64,000 nucleotides of DNA from Streptomyces sp. NBC_00289 (GCF_041435115.1 NZ_CP108046.1:7130001-7194000); one strand, 5' to 3'; shown: positions 43,506 to 52,935, counted from the first letter of the stretch. Made by a program: numbers and translations. Notes: generated by a model not told the origin, from the sequence alone.

Positions 43506-43539
43506 GACTGCGCAACAGCCGAGACTGCGCAACAGCCGA
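43506..43539. repeat. 17-bp perfect tandem duplication containing TGCGCA
   Basis: GACTGCGCAACAGCCGA occurs twice in tandem (43506, 43523), followed by GTGCGCAC. It lies 79 bp outside attR and shares the TGCGCA core with the island array. The region 43428-43621 has no gene. Confidence 0.8.
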
Positions 43540-43621
43540 GTGCGCACACGCCCGCCAGGACCGGCGATACCGCGGCCCTGGCGCGCATGTAGGTGCGAAC
43601 AGCATTCCTATCGGCAGAGCT

Positions 43622-44311
43622 TCACTGGCAGACCCGAGGGCGTGGCGGCCTGGTTCCGATGGTGAGCGCGACCGGGGAGCCGTGCACAAGCGGCGTTCCC
43701 GCGCTCGGGGACTGGCGGCTCACCCGGCCTACGTTGTCGCAGTCGACCACGGTGTTCACCTGGCCGACCACGTACCCGGCGGCCGAGAGTGCCTGGGACG
43801 CCTGGGTCTGCGAGTCGCCCAGCACGTTCGGTACGACGGTGACGCCGGTGACCGGGATCGTCACGGAGGCCAGGTTCCTGCTGAAGCCGGTGTCCGACGA
43901 CAGGTCAATCACCGTCAGGTTCCAGGTGACCGTGCCGGTGGACGTGATGAACACCGGCCGGGAACCGCCGCCGACCGGGAAGAGGTCGGTCGCCGGGTCG
44001 AAGCCGGGCCCGGTGATCCGCAGCGCGTCGTCCGGGCCGCAGCCCACGCCGTCGGCGCCCCAGTTCACCTGGGCGTTCTGGCCGTAGACCACCGGTGACG
44101 GCGAGACCGACAGGGAACCGGTGGCGGTGAGCGCGCAGTTCAGTCCCGGATCGTCCGCGTAGGCGGGTGTCACGGCGAAGGCCGTCGCCAGCAGCGCGGC
44201 GGTCACCAACACCACCGCTCTGGGCGATCGCGTCATCCGGCCCGCCCACTTCCACGGCCCGCACCCGCGGGCGGGCCCGCCGGGAGCGCGGCCTATCCGA
44301 TTCGATGACAC
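43622..44311 (-). CDS. Secreted PASTA-domain protein
   Basis: GTG 44311 is preferred: AAGGAGG lies about 10 nt upstream, TTG 44317 is a close alternative, and ATG 44236 would start directly at the signal peptide. About 229 aa. The signal peptide core is AVVLVTAALLATAFAVTPAYA. The mature part has a beta-rich domain (SPSPVVYGQNAQVNWGADG ... VTWNLTVIDLSSDTG) and a C-terminal PASTA module (VVPNVLGDSQTQASQALSAAGYVVG ... SRQSPSAGTPLVHGSPVALTIG). PASTA modules bind peptidoglycan or muropeptides; without a kinase domain it is probably a cell-envelope protein. Confidence 0.8.
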   Translation of the reverse strand: MSSNRIGRAPGGPARGCGPWKWAGRMTRSPRAVVLVTAALLATAFAVTPAYADDPGLNCALTATGSLSVSPSPVVYGQNAQVNWGADGVGCGPDDALRITGPGFDPATDLFPVGGGSRPVFITSTGTVTWNLTVIDLSSDTGFSRNLASVTIPVTGVTVVPNVLGDSQTQASQALSAAGYVVGQVNTVVDCDNVGRVSRQSPSAGTPLVHGSPVALTIGTRPPRPRVCQ

Positions 44312-44481
44312 ATTCAATGTTCCTCCTTGTTCGACTTATGGACTTGCTCGACTTGTTCGCCGTCGCCGGGAGCCGCCGTCGCCGGTGGTCGGACTTCCGC
44401 CCGTATCGCCTCACGCCTGTCACCGGGAGGTGCCGTGGGTCGGGGTGGGCGGGCCGCCGGTTGTCGACGACTCCGCGAGGG

Positions 44482-44754
44482 TCAGTGGTAGAAGTACGGG
44501 TCCAGGACACTGACCTCGGTGATCCGGTCGACGGGCAGGCCCGTGGTCTGTGCGGCCTGGCGCACGGCTTCCGGAGACGGCCCGTCGTACACGCAGTAGG
44601 TCACGCTCTTGTCCCGGCTCACGTACGACTGCACCCAGGTGACGGCCGACGCGGCGTTGCCCTCGACGACGTTCCTGCAGGCCTTGGCGCCCTCGTCGTC
44701 CATCGGGATGTGCAGACCCTCGGTGAAGGTCCGTTGCACGAGATATCGCGGCAT
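44482..44754 (-). CDS. DUF4242 small protein
   Basis: ATG 44754 with GAAAGGAG about 8 nt upstream; 90 aa. Ferredoxin-like alpha/beta sequence (MPRYLVQRTFTEGL; VTWVQSYVSRDKSVTYCVYD; QTTGLPVDRITEVSVLDP) of the DUF4242 family, as in the nickel-binding SCO4226-type proteins. The C-terminal YFYH and internal Cys could contribute to metal binding, but this is unproven. It lies 67 bp downstream of the LuxR regulator on the same strand. Confidence 0.85.
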   Translation of the reverse strand: MPRYLVQRTFTEGLHIPMDDEGAKACRNVVEGNAASAVTWVQSYVSRDKSVTYCVYDGPSPEAVRQAAQTTGLPVDRITEVSVLDPYFYH

Positions 44755-44821
44755 GGTGCACGCTCCTTTCCGAGAGCCACTGTCGGCCTGGCGGCGGCCT
44801 CGGGGCATCGGGAGCGGTTCC

Positions 44822-47317
44822 CTATGTTCGCTCCGCGATCTCCCCATGTCTGGCGGCCTCCTGGCGTGTACGCACGCCGAGTTTGGCCAGGATGGAGGAG
44901 ACGTGATGCCCGGCCGTCTTCTCCGCGATGCGGAGCCGGTCGGCGATCTCGGAGTTCCGCAGTCCGTCCCTGAGCAGGTCGAGGACGTCGGCTTCGCGTG
45001 CGGTGAGCCCGTCGGGATGAGCCAGCGTGGAACGCCGTGGTGTCCGGATGCCCAGGTCGCGCATCCACCTTGCCACCTGGTCCGCGGCGGGTCGCGCGCC
45101 AAGACCTTCGAACGCGCGCAAGGCCTCGCTCAGGTGATCCGGGCTCTGGGCGAGCGCCATGGCCGACTCGTACGGGCAACCGAGCTCGTCCCAGGCGCGC
45201 GCGGCGTCGACGGGATTCATCCGGTACGGCGGGGCGGCGGCCGGGTGGACGTCATCTGGCCGCGGTTCCAGCCACTGTCCGAGTTCACCGATCGCCCATC
45301 CGATGCCGAGCCGTACCGCCAGTTCGTACGTTTCGGACAGGCTGCTGTCGGCCTGCTGTCCGCTCAGACTCGCGAGTTCGGCGCGTCCCGCGGCGACCGG
45401 CCACAGGCGCTGCAGGTCTCCGGTCTGTCGGGCCAGCGACCACGCCTCGTCGAGTACGTCCGCCGCGCCCGGCTCTCCCCGCCGGGTCCGCAGCCGCCCC
45501 AGCACGGTGAGCGCGACGATCCGGCTCGGTGTGCACTCGGTGGCTCCCACCTGGTCCGCCGTCGCTTCCGCCGCCGACCACTGCCCGCGCTCCGACAGGC
45601 ACCGGGCCAGCCATGCCGTGGCGTAACTCCGTACGTCGTCCAGGTCGCGGTCGGAGCACCACTTCATGGCCTCGCGCAGCCAGTGTTCCGCGAGGTCATA
45701 GCGACGGACCTCGCCTGCCGCGGATCCGAGGTTGACCATCGCACTTCCCACGGCCGCGTCGTCACCGGCCGCGTGGGCCGCCCGCAGACTACGGAGCATG
45801 GTCCGCACGGCCAGGTCGGGCTCGATGGACCACTGTGCGGAGCCGACCGCGTTGAGCGCCCGGGCCAGCAGGGTCTGTTCCCCGAACCGCTCGGCGAGCA
45901 GGGCGGCGCGACTGCCGGTCCGCACCGCCCCGGGAATGTCCCGGGCAAGCATCAGCAGGTACGCCGACCAGGTGTACGCGGCGACCAGCCCGGGGCCCTC
46001 CGGCAGCCGCTCGGCGAGGGCGAGCGCCTGCCGCACCATGGCATGTGCCTCGGCGTTCCGGCCCTGGTTCCACAAGTAGTAGGAGCAGCACGCCATCAGA
46101 GCGGCCTCGCGCTCCTGGTCGCCTTCCTCCCGCCAGCACTCGATCGCCCGACGGGAGGAGATAACGGCCGCGGCAGCCCGTCCGGCGTGCGCACACGCCT
46201 CGCCATGCCGCTCGAACAGTTCGGCGTGCCGGCCCGGGCCGATCCCGTCGGCGAACCGCAGCGCCTGGGCGTAGTGGTCGGCCGCCTGCCGGTGAGCACC
46301 GACGGCGGACGCCCGCCTCGCCGCCGCACCGGCGTGCACGAGTACGGCCGCCGCGTCGCCCGCCTCCTCCGCGTGATAGGCGAGCCGGGCCGGATCGCTG
46401 CCCCACCGGGTCAGGTCCGCCAGTGCGCGCTGGTGCAGCTCGGTCCTGCGTGCCGACGCGATTCCCTCTTCGATGGCCAGTCTGGCCAGCTCGTGGCGGA
46501 ACAGGATCCGCGTGCCGTCGCGCAGCAGCATTCCCGCGTCCACGCAGCCGTCGACGGCCTTTCCGGGCGCCTGGACCAAGGGCGCGGGAGCATGACCGGG
46601 GAAGACGGCCACCGAGTTCAGCGCCTCGCGCTCCGCGGGGCCGAGCCCGGCCGCCCGGGCCAGCACCGCGTCGCGCACGGTCTCGGGAACCCGGTGGTCG
46701 GGATCGGCCAGGACCTCGGTCACGAAGAAGGGGTTGCCGCCGGCCCGGGCGTGCAGTTCCGCGGGATCCGGGCCGTCCGGTCCGGCCAGCGTCGCGACGG
46801 CCGCGGCCGAGAGCGGTGACAGCCGTACGCGCAGCACACTCCTGTCGGTGGCGAGCGCTCCCAGCACCGCGCGCAACGGGTGATCCGATCCGACCTCGTC
46901 GTCCCGGTAGGTGATGACGAGCAGGCCACGCGTGGAGGAGATCCGGCGGGCGGCGAACACGAGCAGGTCGATGGTCGCTTCGTCGGCCCAGTGCGCGTCC
47001 TCCACCACGGCGAGGGCTTCCCGCGCCGTCAACTGGTCCAGGAACGCGTGGAACATCGCCTGACGCGAGCTCTCCGCGGCCATCGCCGCGGCCAGTTCAC
47101 CTGTCGCCTGCCGTGCGATGTCGTGGAGCGGGCCGAGTGGCTGCGGCGTCCGCAGCGCGTCGCACGAACCCCATAGCACCGGCCGGGTCAGCCCGGCGCA
47201 GAACGCCCTGACGAGAGAGGTCTTGCCGATACCCGCCTCACCGGACACCAGGACCACCCGCCCTGCCGGGCAGCGTCGCAGCGCGTCAAGCCAGTCCCCC
47301 CGCTCAAGTAACGCCAT
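44822..47317 (-). CDS. LuxR-family regulator with AAA/STAND ATPase (LAL type)
   Basis: ATG 47317; 831 aa. N-terminal P-loop (VVLVSGEAGIGKTSLVRAF), Walker B-like ALAVVEDAHWADEATIDLL, then TPR-like helices over residues about 300-740. The C-terminal LuxR helix-turn-helix is LTAREADVLDLLRDGLRNSEIADRLRIAEKTAGHHVSSILAKLGV. Size and order are those of LAL/MalT-type STAND regulators. It is expected to activate transcription, probably of the DUF4242 gene directly downstream and other targets; the inducer is unknown. Confidence 0.92.
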   Translation of the reverse strand: MALLERGDWLDALRRCPAGRVVLVSGEAGIGKTSLVRAFCAGLTRPVLWGSCDALRTPQPLGPLHDIARQATGELAAAMAAESSRQAMFHAFLDQLTAREALAVVEDAHWADEATIDLLVFAARRISSTRGLLVITYRDDEVGSDHPLRAVLGALATDRSVLRVRLSPLSAAAVATLAGPDGPDPAELHARAGGNPFFVTEVLADPDHRVPETVRDAVLARAAGLGPAEREALNSVAVFPGHAPAPLVQAPGKAVDGCVDAGMLLRDGTRILFRHELARLAIEEGIASARRTELHQRALADLTRWGSDPARLAYHAEEAGDAAAVLVHAGAAARRASAVGAHRQAADHYAQALRFADGIGPGRHAELFERHGEACAHAGRAAAAVISSRRAIECWREEGDQEREAALMACCSYYLWNQGRNAEAHAMVRQALALAERLPEGPGLVAAYTWSAYLLMLARDIPGAVRTGSRAALLAERFGEQTLLARALNAVGSAQWSIEPDLAVRTMLRSLRAAHAAGDDAAVGSAMVNLGSAAGEVRRYDLAEHWLREAMKWCSDRDLDDVRSYATAWLARCLSERGQWSAAEATADQVGATECTPSRIVALTVLGRLRTRRGEPGAADVLDEAWSLARQTGDLQRLWPVAAGRAELASLSGQQADSSLSETYELAVRLGIGWAIGELGQWLEPRPDDVHPAAAPPYRMNPVDAARAWDELGCPYESAMALAQSPDHLSEALRAFEGLGARPAADQVARWMRDLGIRTPRRSTLAHPDGLTAREADVLDLLRDGLRNSEIADRLRIAEKTAGHHVSSILAKLGVRTRQEAARHGEIAERT

Positions 47318-47458
47318 ATGGCGGATGGTAGCCCCAGGCCCTCACCGTTCCGCATCGAGAAACCGGACGCCTCCGGGGCCGGCGAAGCCGCGGCAGGGGT
47401 CCGCCCGTGAGCGGCCCCGACCGTAGAGGCGCAGGAGCGGTCGTGACGTGGCTGCCGC

Positions 47459-50400
47459 TCAGGCTCCGACCAGGACATCCCCCGTGTCGTCGGCGGGCAG
47501 AAAAGTTTCCAGCCGCAGGGCGAGGTCTCGCAGGCCCTCCTCGGTCGCCGTGGTGGCGCAGCGCTCCAGCAGGGCGTGGGAGTGGGCGAGTCGGCGTCGG
47601 GCCCAGCGCCGTGAGCCTGTCGAGGCTGATGACGGCTTCGGCTTGCCGTCCGACGGCCGGCCGGACAGGTGCTCCACGAGGAACACCGCCCTGACCAGAG
47701 CGAACGCCTGGTAGGCGGGCAGCACGTCAGGGCCGGACATCGTGTCGGTGTGCCCCAGGGCCGCCAGTTCGTCCAGGTACACCCGGCACAGGGCCTCGCG
47801 GTCCGGCCAGTCGCTGTCCTTGAGGGGGAGCGCCGCGTGGTCCTCGATCAACTGGACCACTTCGTAGAGCAGCGGGAAGTGACCGTGCGGTTCGAGGTCC
47901 AGGGCCACCACGTCACCGGAGTCCGTGACCAGCCAGTTCTCCGCGTGGGCGTCTCTGCCGGGCAGAAACGGCAAGGACGGCACGGCCACCGCCTCCCATT
48001 GCTCCACGAGATCACGGGCGCCGGGGATCTGCAGCCGACCGGCTCGTTTCTCGAGTTCGGCGGCCACCCTGGCGTGCGCCCGGTGCGTCGACCCGGTGTG
48101 GGCGATGCCCGTGACCCCGCTCGACCACACGTGGATCCGGGCGAGGTAGCGCAGGGCGCAGACCAGCATCTCGTACGGCAGCCGTCGGCGGCCGTCGTAG
48201 GCGTCGGCGATGGCACCCGCGAGGCTGCGGCCCACGGCGCGACGGGAGGCGAGGGCCGTGTCCGGGGGTGGGCGGCGGGTGCTGGCCCAGTCGTGCGGCA
48301 GGTCCACCAGGGCCAGTACCTCGGGCAGTCGCATCCAGCGTGGGGCGGCGGTGTCGCGAAGGTACTGCCGCAGGGATTCCAGGTGTGCCCGTTCGGCCTC
48401 GGCCTCGGCGAGGTAGGTCGGCTTGAGTACCAGAGTCGTGGACAGGAGCCGGTGCGGGTCGTCGAGGACGAAGGTCTCCGACCGCCCACCGAGTACGGCC
48501 TGTCGGAAGGTCCGGGAGTGGACGGCCGTCCGTGCCGCCTGTTCGTGCAGCCGGGTCTGGTCGCCGTTCCGTACGGCTTCGAGGAGCCGCTGTGACTCCG
48601 CGTGGGCGGCTCCGTACGTCTCGGCTTCCTCCGCTTCCCACGACAGCTGGGGTGTGGCCCTGACGGCGGCCGGTGCGCCCGCCAGGTCGGCGAGTTGCAG
48701 CAGTGGCCACGGCCAGTCCGCGGCGAGTCCGCGGGCTCGCAGTGCCAGGCCGACCGCCGTCGCGAACTCCTCGGGGTCCTGGGTCAGCCGCCACAGCCGG
48801 TGGTGGCCGGCGGCCGACACGCTGAAGTTCTCGCGCGACCGGTCGCCGCCCGCGCGGGCCTTCGCCTTGAGGGCGAGCGCTGTGCGAAGGTCGTCCTTGC
48901 TGCCGGTGCGTGCCAGGCGCAGATACGCGTCGCCCAGCATGCCCTGCACGTTTCCCATGGTCTCGTTCGCGGCGATGGTCTGCTCGAACCACTCGACCGC
49001 TCCCCGAAGATGGGCTTCGTCGCGGGTCAGCGCATGCAGGCGCAGGCAGGTCTCGCCGAGGTAGCTGGTCACGCGCTCACGTACGAGAGGCCGCTCGACG
49101 GGCTTTCCGGATACGGCCGGTGGGCCGTCGGTCGGCTCGTCAAGGCAGGCTGTCAGGACGTCCCGCGCCTCGTGAAGCAGCTGGACGGCGGTCTCCGACT
49201 CGCCCTCCTCGGCGAGCAGCGCCTTGGCATGGTGCAGCGTGGCCCTGCCGAGACCGAACTCGAGCTGTCGGCGGCGCTCGGTCGTCTCGGCCACGGCGTC
49301 GCCGAAGTAGGCGTAGGCACGGGCGAGCAGGTTCTCCCGCGCGGGAGCTTCGAGCGCGAGGCCGTCGGTGTTTCGGGTCGGGCCCGTGGTGTCGTCGGTG
49401 GCCGGGCCACTCGTGATGCGACAGAGGCGGTCCAACTGGCCGCACAACATGCCCAGTCGGGCGGACAGCCAGGAGCGTGTGTCCGTGGTCGCCCGCTCGC
49501 GCAGCGTGTGCAGGGTGGCCAGTGTCGCCCGGATGCGAGGGAGGTCCACCAGAGGCTCGGCCCGCTCGATGAGCAGCCATGCGGACAGGACGAGGGGCAC
49601 GGCCGACATGAGCTCGTCGGGCTGTACGGCGAGGAGCGCATCGAGTCTCGTACGCACGTCGGCGGGAAGCGGAGCGGACACGGGGTCGGGCTCCGGGAGT
49701 TCGTCGGGCGCCGTCTCCGTCCAGGGCCACAGCCCGCGGAGAGCGGCCGCACGCCACAGCTCCACCAGGAACTTCTGCCGCGCCGGGTTGGCGAGGAGGT
49801 CGGGCGTGGCCTCGCAGAGGAAGTACGCCTCCTCTGCCACCGCGTGCGCGCCGGCGAAGTCCCGGGAACGGTACAGGTGCAGGGCGCAGTCGATCAGTGC
49901 CGAGGGGTAGGCGGAGCCGCGGACCGGGGTGTCGTGACGGGCGCTCCAGCGAAAGTCGTCGAGTGCGGCCGAGTAGAGGTCGCGGACTTCGTCCATCTCC
50001 CTGAGCGCCTGCAGCGTGCGGGCGATACCCGCCCGGGCGACGCCGTGGTTGTGCCGCAGCATGACCAGACGGAAGCCGTGCTCGCTGCCGTTGACCCGCT
50101 CCTGCGCCGACCGGAAGAGGCGCAGTGCCTCGCGATACGCGTCGAGGGCGGCTTTGCGGCGTGCTACGACCGCTTCGTCGCCGGGGAGTTCGGGCCTCGG
50201 GCCCGGCCCGAGGTCGACGGTGGCGTCGGTGTCGTCGGCGGCCTTCTCGTCTTCTCCGTGCACGACCGACTGGGCCTTGCGCAGGTGGGCCTCGCCGAGC
50301 ACGGACAGCCACGAGAACGAGTCGGAGACGTACGGCCGCGCGCGTTCGACGAGCTGGTCCACCTCGTCCCATATGGTGCGGGGTTCCTCGGGATGCTGGC

Positions 50401-51022
50401 TCAGCCGGTAGTGGACCTCCAGAAGGAACGCGAAGTGTTCCTCGCTGGTGTCCCCGCGCTCCTCGGCGAGTCGCAGATCGACTCGGGCGCCCCGAAGCAG
50501 AGCCAGGGGCTCGGGGTCCTGACGGGCGAGAACGAGACGGGTCACCCCGCGCATCCCGCGCCAGATGCGGCCGGGCGTGCGATCGGCCAGGTGGCCGTCG
50601 TTCGGCTCGACGACGTCCCAGCAGCGCAGCGCCTCCGTGAGCATCGGGCGGACGAGGTCACCCGCCCCGTGCGCCATCAACTCCTTGGCCTGCTGGTACA
50701 GCGACCCGGCGAGGTAGAGATGGACATGGCACCACGTCGCCCTCCACCGCAGGTTCCCGAGATGAGGCTGGAGCCGGGAGGCTCCGGGTGCCAGGACGCG
50801 GCGCACCGCGAGGCAGACGATGACGGCGCTGTCAAAGTCGAGCTTGTTGTACGCCGCGTTCCAGATGTCGGCGACGGCGGTGGCCGCTTCCCGCGGATCG
50901 AGGAGTCTAGCGAAGAGACCCGCGCCGAAGGCGTCCACCACCTGCCCGAGCAGGTCTGGTGTCAGGTCGATGCCGAGACCGGCGGCGTCGGCGTGCAGAA
51001 GGGCCAACGGATCTGCTTTCAC
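47459..51022 (-). CDS. Giant TPR-like protein with kinase-like (APH) C-terminus
   Basis: GTG 51022 (MKADPLALLHADAAG); 1,187 aa. The first roughly 850 residues are helical repeats (HVHLYLAGSLYQQAKELMAHG; LDAYREALRLFRSAQERVNG; NVQGMLGDAYLRLARTGSKDDL). The last roughly 250 resemble an aminoglycoside-phosphotransferase/kinase fold: catalytic-loop-like GRDAHAENWL (D1024, N1029) followed by VVALDLE (D1042) where the DFG-like Asp is expected. The usual first His of the APH loop is not there (GRD instead of HGD). It follows the NUDIX gene by 50 bp. I know of no named family with this combination. Confidence 0.75.
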   Translation of the reverse strand: MKADPLALLHADAAGLGIDLTPDLLGQVVDAFGAGLFARLLDPREAATAVADIWNAAYNKLDFDSAVIVCLAVRRVLAPGASRLQPHLGNLRWRATWCHVHLYLAGSLYQQAKELMAHGAGDLVRPMLTEALRCWDVVEPNDGHLADRTPGRIWRGMRGVTRLVLARQDPEPLALLRGARVDLRLAEERGDTSEEHFAFLLEVHYRLSQHPEEPRTIWDEVDQLVERARPYVSDSFSWLSVLGEAHLRKAQSVVHGEDEKAADDTDATVDLGPGPRPELPGDEAVVARRKAALDAYREALRLFRSAQERVNGSEHGFRLVMLRHNHGVARAGIARTLQALREMDEVRDLYSAALDDFRWSARHDTPVRGSAYPSALIDCALHLYRSRDFAGAHAVAEEAYFLCEATPDLLANPARQKFLVELWRAAALRGLWPWTETAPDELPEPDPVSAPLPADVRTRLDALLAVQPDELMSAVPLVLSAWLLIERAEPLVDLPRIRATLATLHTLRERATTDTRSWLSARLGMLCGQLDRLCRITSGPATDDTTGPTRNTDGLALEAPARENLLARAYAYFGDAVAETTERRRQLEFGLGRATLHHAKALLAEEGESETAVQLLHEARDVLTACLDEPTDGPPAVSGKPVERPLVRERVTSYLGETCLRLHALTRDEAHLRGAVEWFEQTIAANETMGNVQGMLGDAYLRLARTGSKDDLRTALALKAKARAGGDRSRENFSVSAAGHHRLWRLTQDPEEFATAVGLALRARGLAADWPWPLLQLADLAGAPAAVRATPQLSWEAEEAETYGAAHAESQRLLEAVRNGDQTRLHEQAARTAVHSRTFRQAVLGGRSETFVLDDPHRLLSTTLVLKPTYLAEAEAERAHLESLRQYLRDTAAPRWMRLPEVLALVDLPHDWASTRRPPPDTALASRRAVGRSLAGAIADAYDGRRRLPYEMLVCALRYLARIHVWSSGVTGIAHTGSTHRAHARVAAELEKRAGRLQIPGARDLVEQWEAVAVPSLPFLPGRDAHAENWLVTDSGDVVALDLEPHGHFPLLYEVVQLIEDHAALPLKDSDWPDREALCRVYLDELAALGHTDTMSGPDVLPAYQAFALVRAVFLVEHLSGRPSDGKPKPSSASTGSRRWARRRLAHSHALLERCATTATEEGLRDLALRLETFLPADDTGDVLVGA

Positions 51023-51072
51023 GGGGTTTCGCCTTCGTCACGGTGTTCGTGGGGCCGGTCGCACGCACGCCC

Positions 51073-51834
51073 TCAGCGCACCGGCTGGATGTCTTCCCGC
51101 TCGCGCCGGTCGCCGATGAGGAAGGCGGACTGCGGCAGCACGACATGAGGACCGGAGCGTCCACGGACGATGTCCTGGCGCGTAGCGCCGATCACGTGGG
51201 GGGAGTCCGGGGTCCGTGCCAGAGCGAGGAGTGCCGCGCGCAGCTCCGCTGCCTCGGGCCGGTCGGGCAGCAGGTCGTACACCTCGATGAAGCGGATCTG
51301 CCGGTAGGCCTCACCCGGAACCTTCATGGGGCCGTCGACGACCGTGCGGAGTGGGGAGAAGCTGACCGCCTGGGCGAGGGGCGCCAGTTCGGGATGGCCG
51401 ACCTCACCGAGTTCCTCGATCATTTCCCGGCGCAGACACTCCGTCGCGGGCTCCCGGCCCGTGGCGCGGTGCAGCCAGCGCGCGAAGCCGGGGATCCTCG
51501 CGGCAGGCAGGAAGCCCCGCAGGTCGTGCTTCATCACGTCGTTGGTGCGGCCCTCGGGGTCGAAGCCCAGCTTTTCGAGGGTGCCCCGCGGGGTCTGGTG
51601 GTACTTCACGACCCCACCGGGCGGGCCGTAACCTCCCGGCCGGGTGGGGGAGTCGAAGAGAACGTAGTGGTCCTCGTCGTGGAGTCTCAGGAGTACCGCC
51701 ACCGATACGCGTATCTTCCGGCGTGGCACGAACAGCAACTTCAGCAGAAGTAAGTGGTGCCGGTTCTGCCACACTGTCCGGCCCGTCCAGGTGAGCAGCG
51801 CAACGCAGACGCCACCCACGATCTTCTCGATCAC
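51073..51834 (-). CDS. Membrane-anchored NUDIX protein (SMODS-associated-type)
   Basis: GTG 51834; 253 aa. A hydrophobic N-terminal helix or hairpin (residues 4-36, IVGGVCVALLTWTG ... LLLLKLLFV) precedes IRVSVAVLLRLHDEDHYVLF. The divergent NUDIX core has GYGPPGGVVKYH (69-79) and RREMIEEL (135-142), separated by a family-specific insert with HDLRGFLPAARIPGFARWL. This layout matches the Sa_NUDIX domain (PF18167) as I remember it, proposed as a membrane-linked effector in nucleotide-signalling conflict systems. No CD-NTase (SMODS) gene is present nearby. Confidence 0.78.
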   Translation of the reverse strand: MIEKIVGGVCVALLTWTGRTVWQNRHHLLLLKLLFVPRRKIRVSVAVLLRLHDEDHYVLFDSPTRPGGYGPPGGVVKYHQTPRGTLEKLGFDPEGRTNDVMKHDLRGFLPAARIPGFARWLHRATGREPATECLRREMIEELGEVGHPELAPLAQAVSFSPLRTVVDGPMKVPGEAYRQIRFIEVYDLLPDRPEAAELRAALLALARTPDSPHVIGATRQDIVRGRSGPHVVLPQSAFLIGDRREREDIQPVR

Positions 51835-51869
51835 CCATGCCCCCCGTGGCCCCTCGGTGATCCAGGAGA

Positions 51870-52289
51870 TTAGGGCACAGGTTCGGCAGGCGCGGCGGAA
51901 TCGCTCGTTCCTCGCTCGATCGGGTGGTTATGTGGCCGAGTCGCTGCCATCGAGCGCTCGGTCACTCCCGCCAGGTGCCGCGCGAACACCTCCCGCGCCT
52001 CCGGCGTCAGCGTCCGCAGTGCCACCAGTGCCGTGATGACGACGTCGCACAGTTCCGACTGGACGTCGTCCCAGGTGTGGGTGAGGCCCTTGCGGGGGTT
52101 CTGGCCGGTCGCGCCGATCACCGCCTGGGCGACCTCGCCGACCTCCTCCGAGAGTTTCAGGATGCGGAGGAGGAGGCCTTCCGAGCCGTCGACCGGGCGG
52201 TTGGTGTCCAGCCAGGTGTGCAGGTCGTCGACGGAGGTCCAGAGGTCGGTGTCCGCGGTGGTGCTGGGAGGGGTGGCCCGGTCGGTCAT
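51870..52289 (-). CDS. MazG-like nucleotide pyrophosphohydrolase
   Basis: ATG 52289; 139 aa. LLLRILKLSEEVGEVAQAVIGATGQNPRKG ... DDVQSELCDVVITALVAL gives the ExxE...ExxD metal-binding pattern of the all-alpha NTP pyrophosphatases. It probably hydrolyses non-canonical or excess (d)NTPs to NMP and PPi. It is 35 bp upstream of the NUDIX gene on the same strand, so co-transcription is possible, although such MazG proteins are also common on their own. Confidence 0.88.
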   Translation of the reverse strand: MTDRATPPSTTADTDLWTSVDDLHTWLDTNRPVDGSEGLLLRILKLSEEVGEVAQAVIGATGQNPRKGLTHTWDDVQSELCDVVITALVALRTLTPEAREVFARHLAGVTERSMAATRPHNHPIERGTSDSAAPAEPVP

Positions 52290-52368
52290 CCGGGCAGCTT
52301 TTCATGACGCCGCGCGCGCGGACCACCGTGCCGGGCGTCGCGACGGGGCGAACGTCGCCGTCGCGGGC

Positions 52369-52935
52369 CTAGTCCCGGTACAGCGCAGCCTCCTCGTCGA
52401 ACAGGGCCTCCTGCTCGCCCTCCTCCGCCTTGCGCAGGCGCTTGTTGCGGGCGCCCACCACCAGGGCCGTCGCCAGGCCGGTCACCGCGAAGGCCGCCGG
52501 GACCATCCAGCTGCGGTTGACCGCGTGGCCGAGGGCGTGGTCCAGGGAGAGGCGGCCGGGGCCGGTGATCGCGAGGCCGGCCGCCGTCAGGCCGAGGGCC
52601 GCCGCGTACTCGTAGCCGCCGCTCTGGTTGAAGAAGCCGTTCGGGGCGTGCACCGCCGCCGCTCCCGTCATCGCGCCGGCCGCCGCCGCGCCGGCCGCCG
52701 GGGTCGCCAGGCCCAGCGCCAGCAGGGTGCCGCCGCCGGCCTCGGCCAGGCCCGCCGCCGTCGCGCTCGCCTTGCCGGGCGCGTAGCCGACGGACTCGAA
52801 GAACTGGCCCGTCCCCTCCAGACCGTGTCCGCCGAACCAGCCGAAGAGTTTCTGCGCGCCGTGTGCCGCGAGGACTCCGCCGGTGCCCAGCCGGAGCAGC
52901 AGCAGGCCCAGATCACGTCGGTCGAATGTGGTCAC
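52369..52935 (-). CDS. DoxX-family membrane protein
   Basis: GTG 52935 with GGGAG about 6 nt upstream; 188 aa. Four hydrophobic helices with the family opening LLLLRLGTGGVLAAHGAQKLFGWFGGHG and GLAEAGGGTLLALGLATPAAGAAAAGAM. The charged C-terminal tail (RNKRLRKAEEGEQEALFDEEA) is cytoplasmic. DoxX/DoxD-type proteins are linked to thiol redox homeostasis; no specific reaction can be assigned. Confidence 0.9.
   Translation of the reverse strand: MTTFDRRDLGLLLLRLGTGGVLAAHGAQKLFGWFGGHGLEGTGQFFESVGYAPGKASATAAGLAEAGGGTLLALGLATPAAGAAAAGAMTGAAAVHAPNGFFNQSGGYEYAAALGLTAAGLAITGPGRLSLDHALGHAVNRSWMVPAAFAVTGLATALVVGARNKRLRKAEEGEQEALFDEEAALYRD

Noticed and set aside
43622..44311. PASTA serine/threonine kinase
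   Set aside because: Only a signal peptide, a beta-rich region and one PASTA module are present; there is no kinase domain.
51073..51834. CBASS-type effector assignment for the NUDIX gene
   Set aside because: No CD-NTase, Cap2/Cap3 or HORMA gene lies nearby; only resemblance to the SMODS-associated NUDIX domain is supported.
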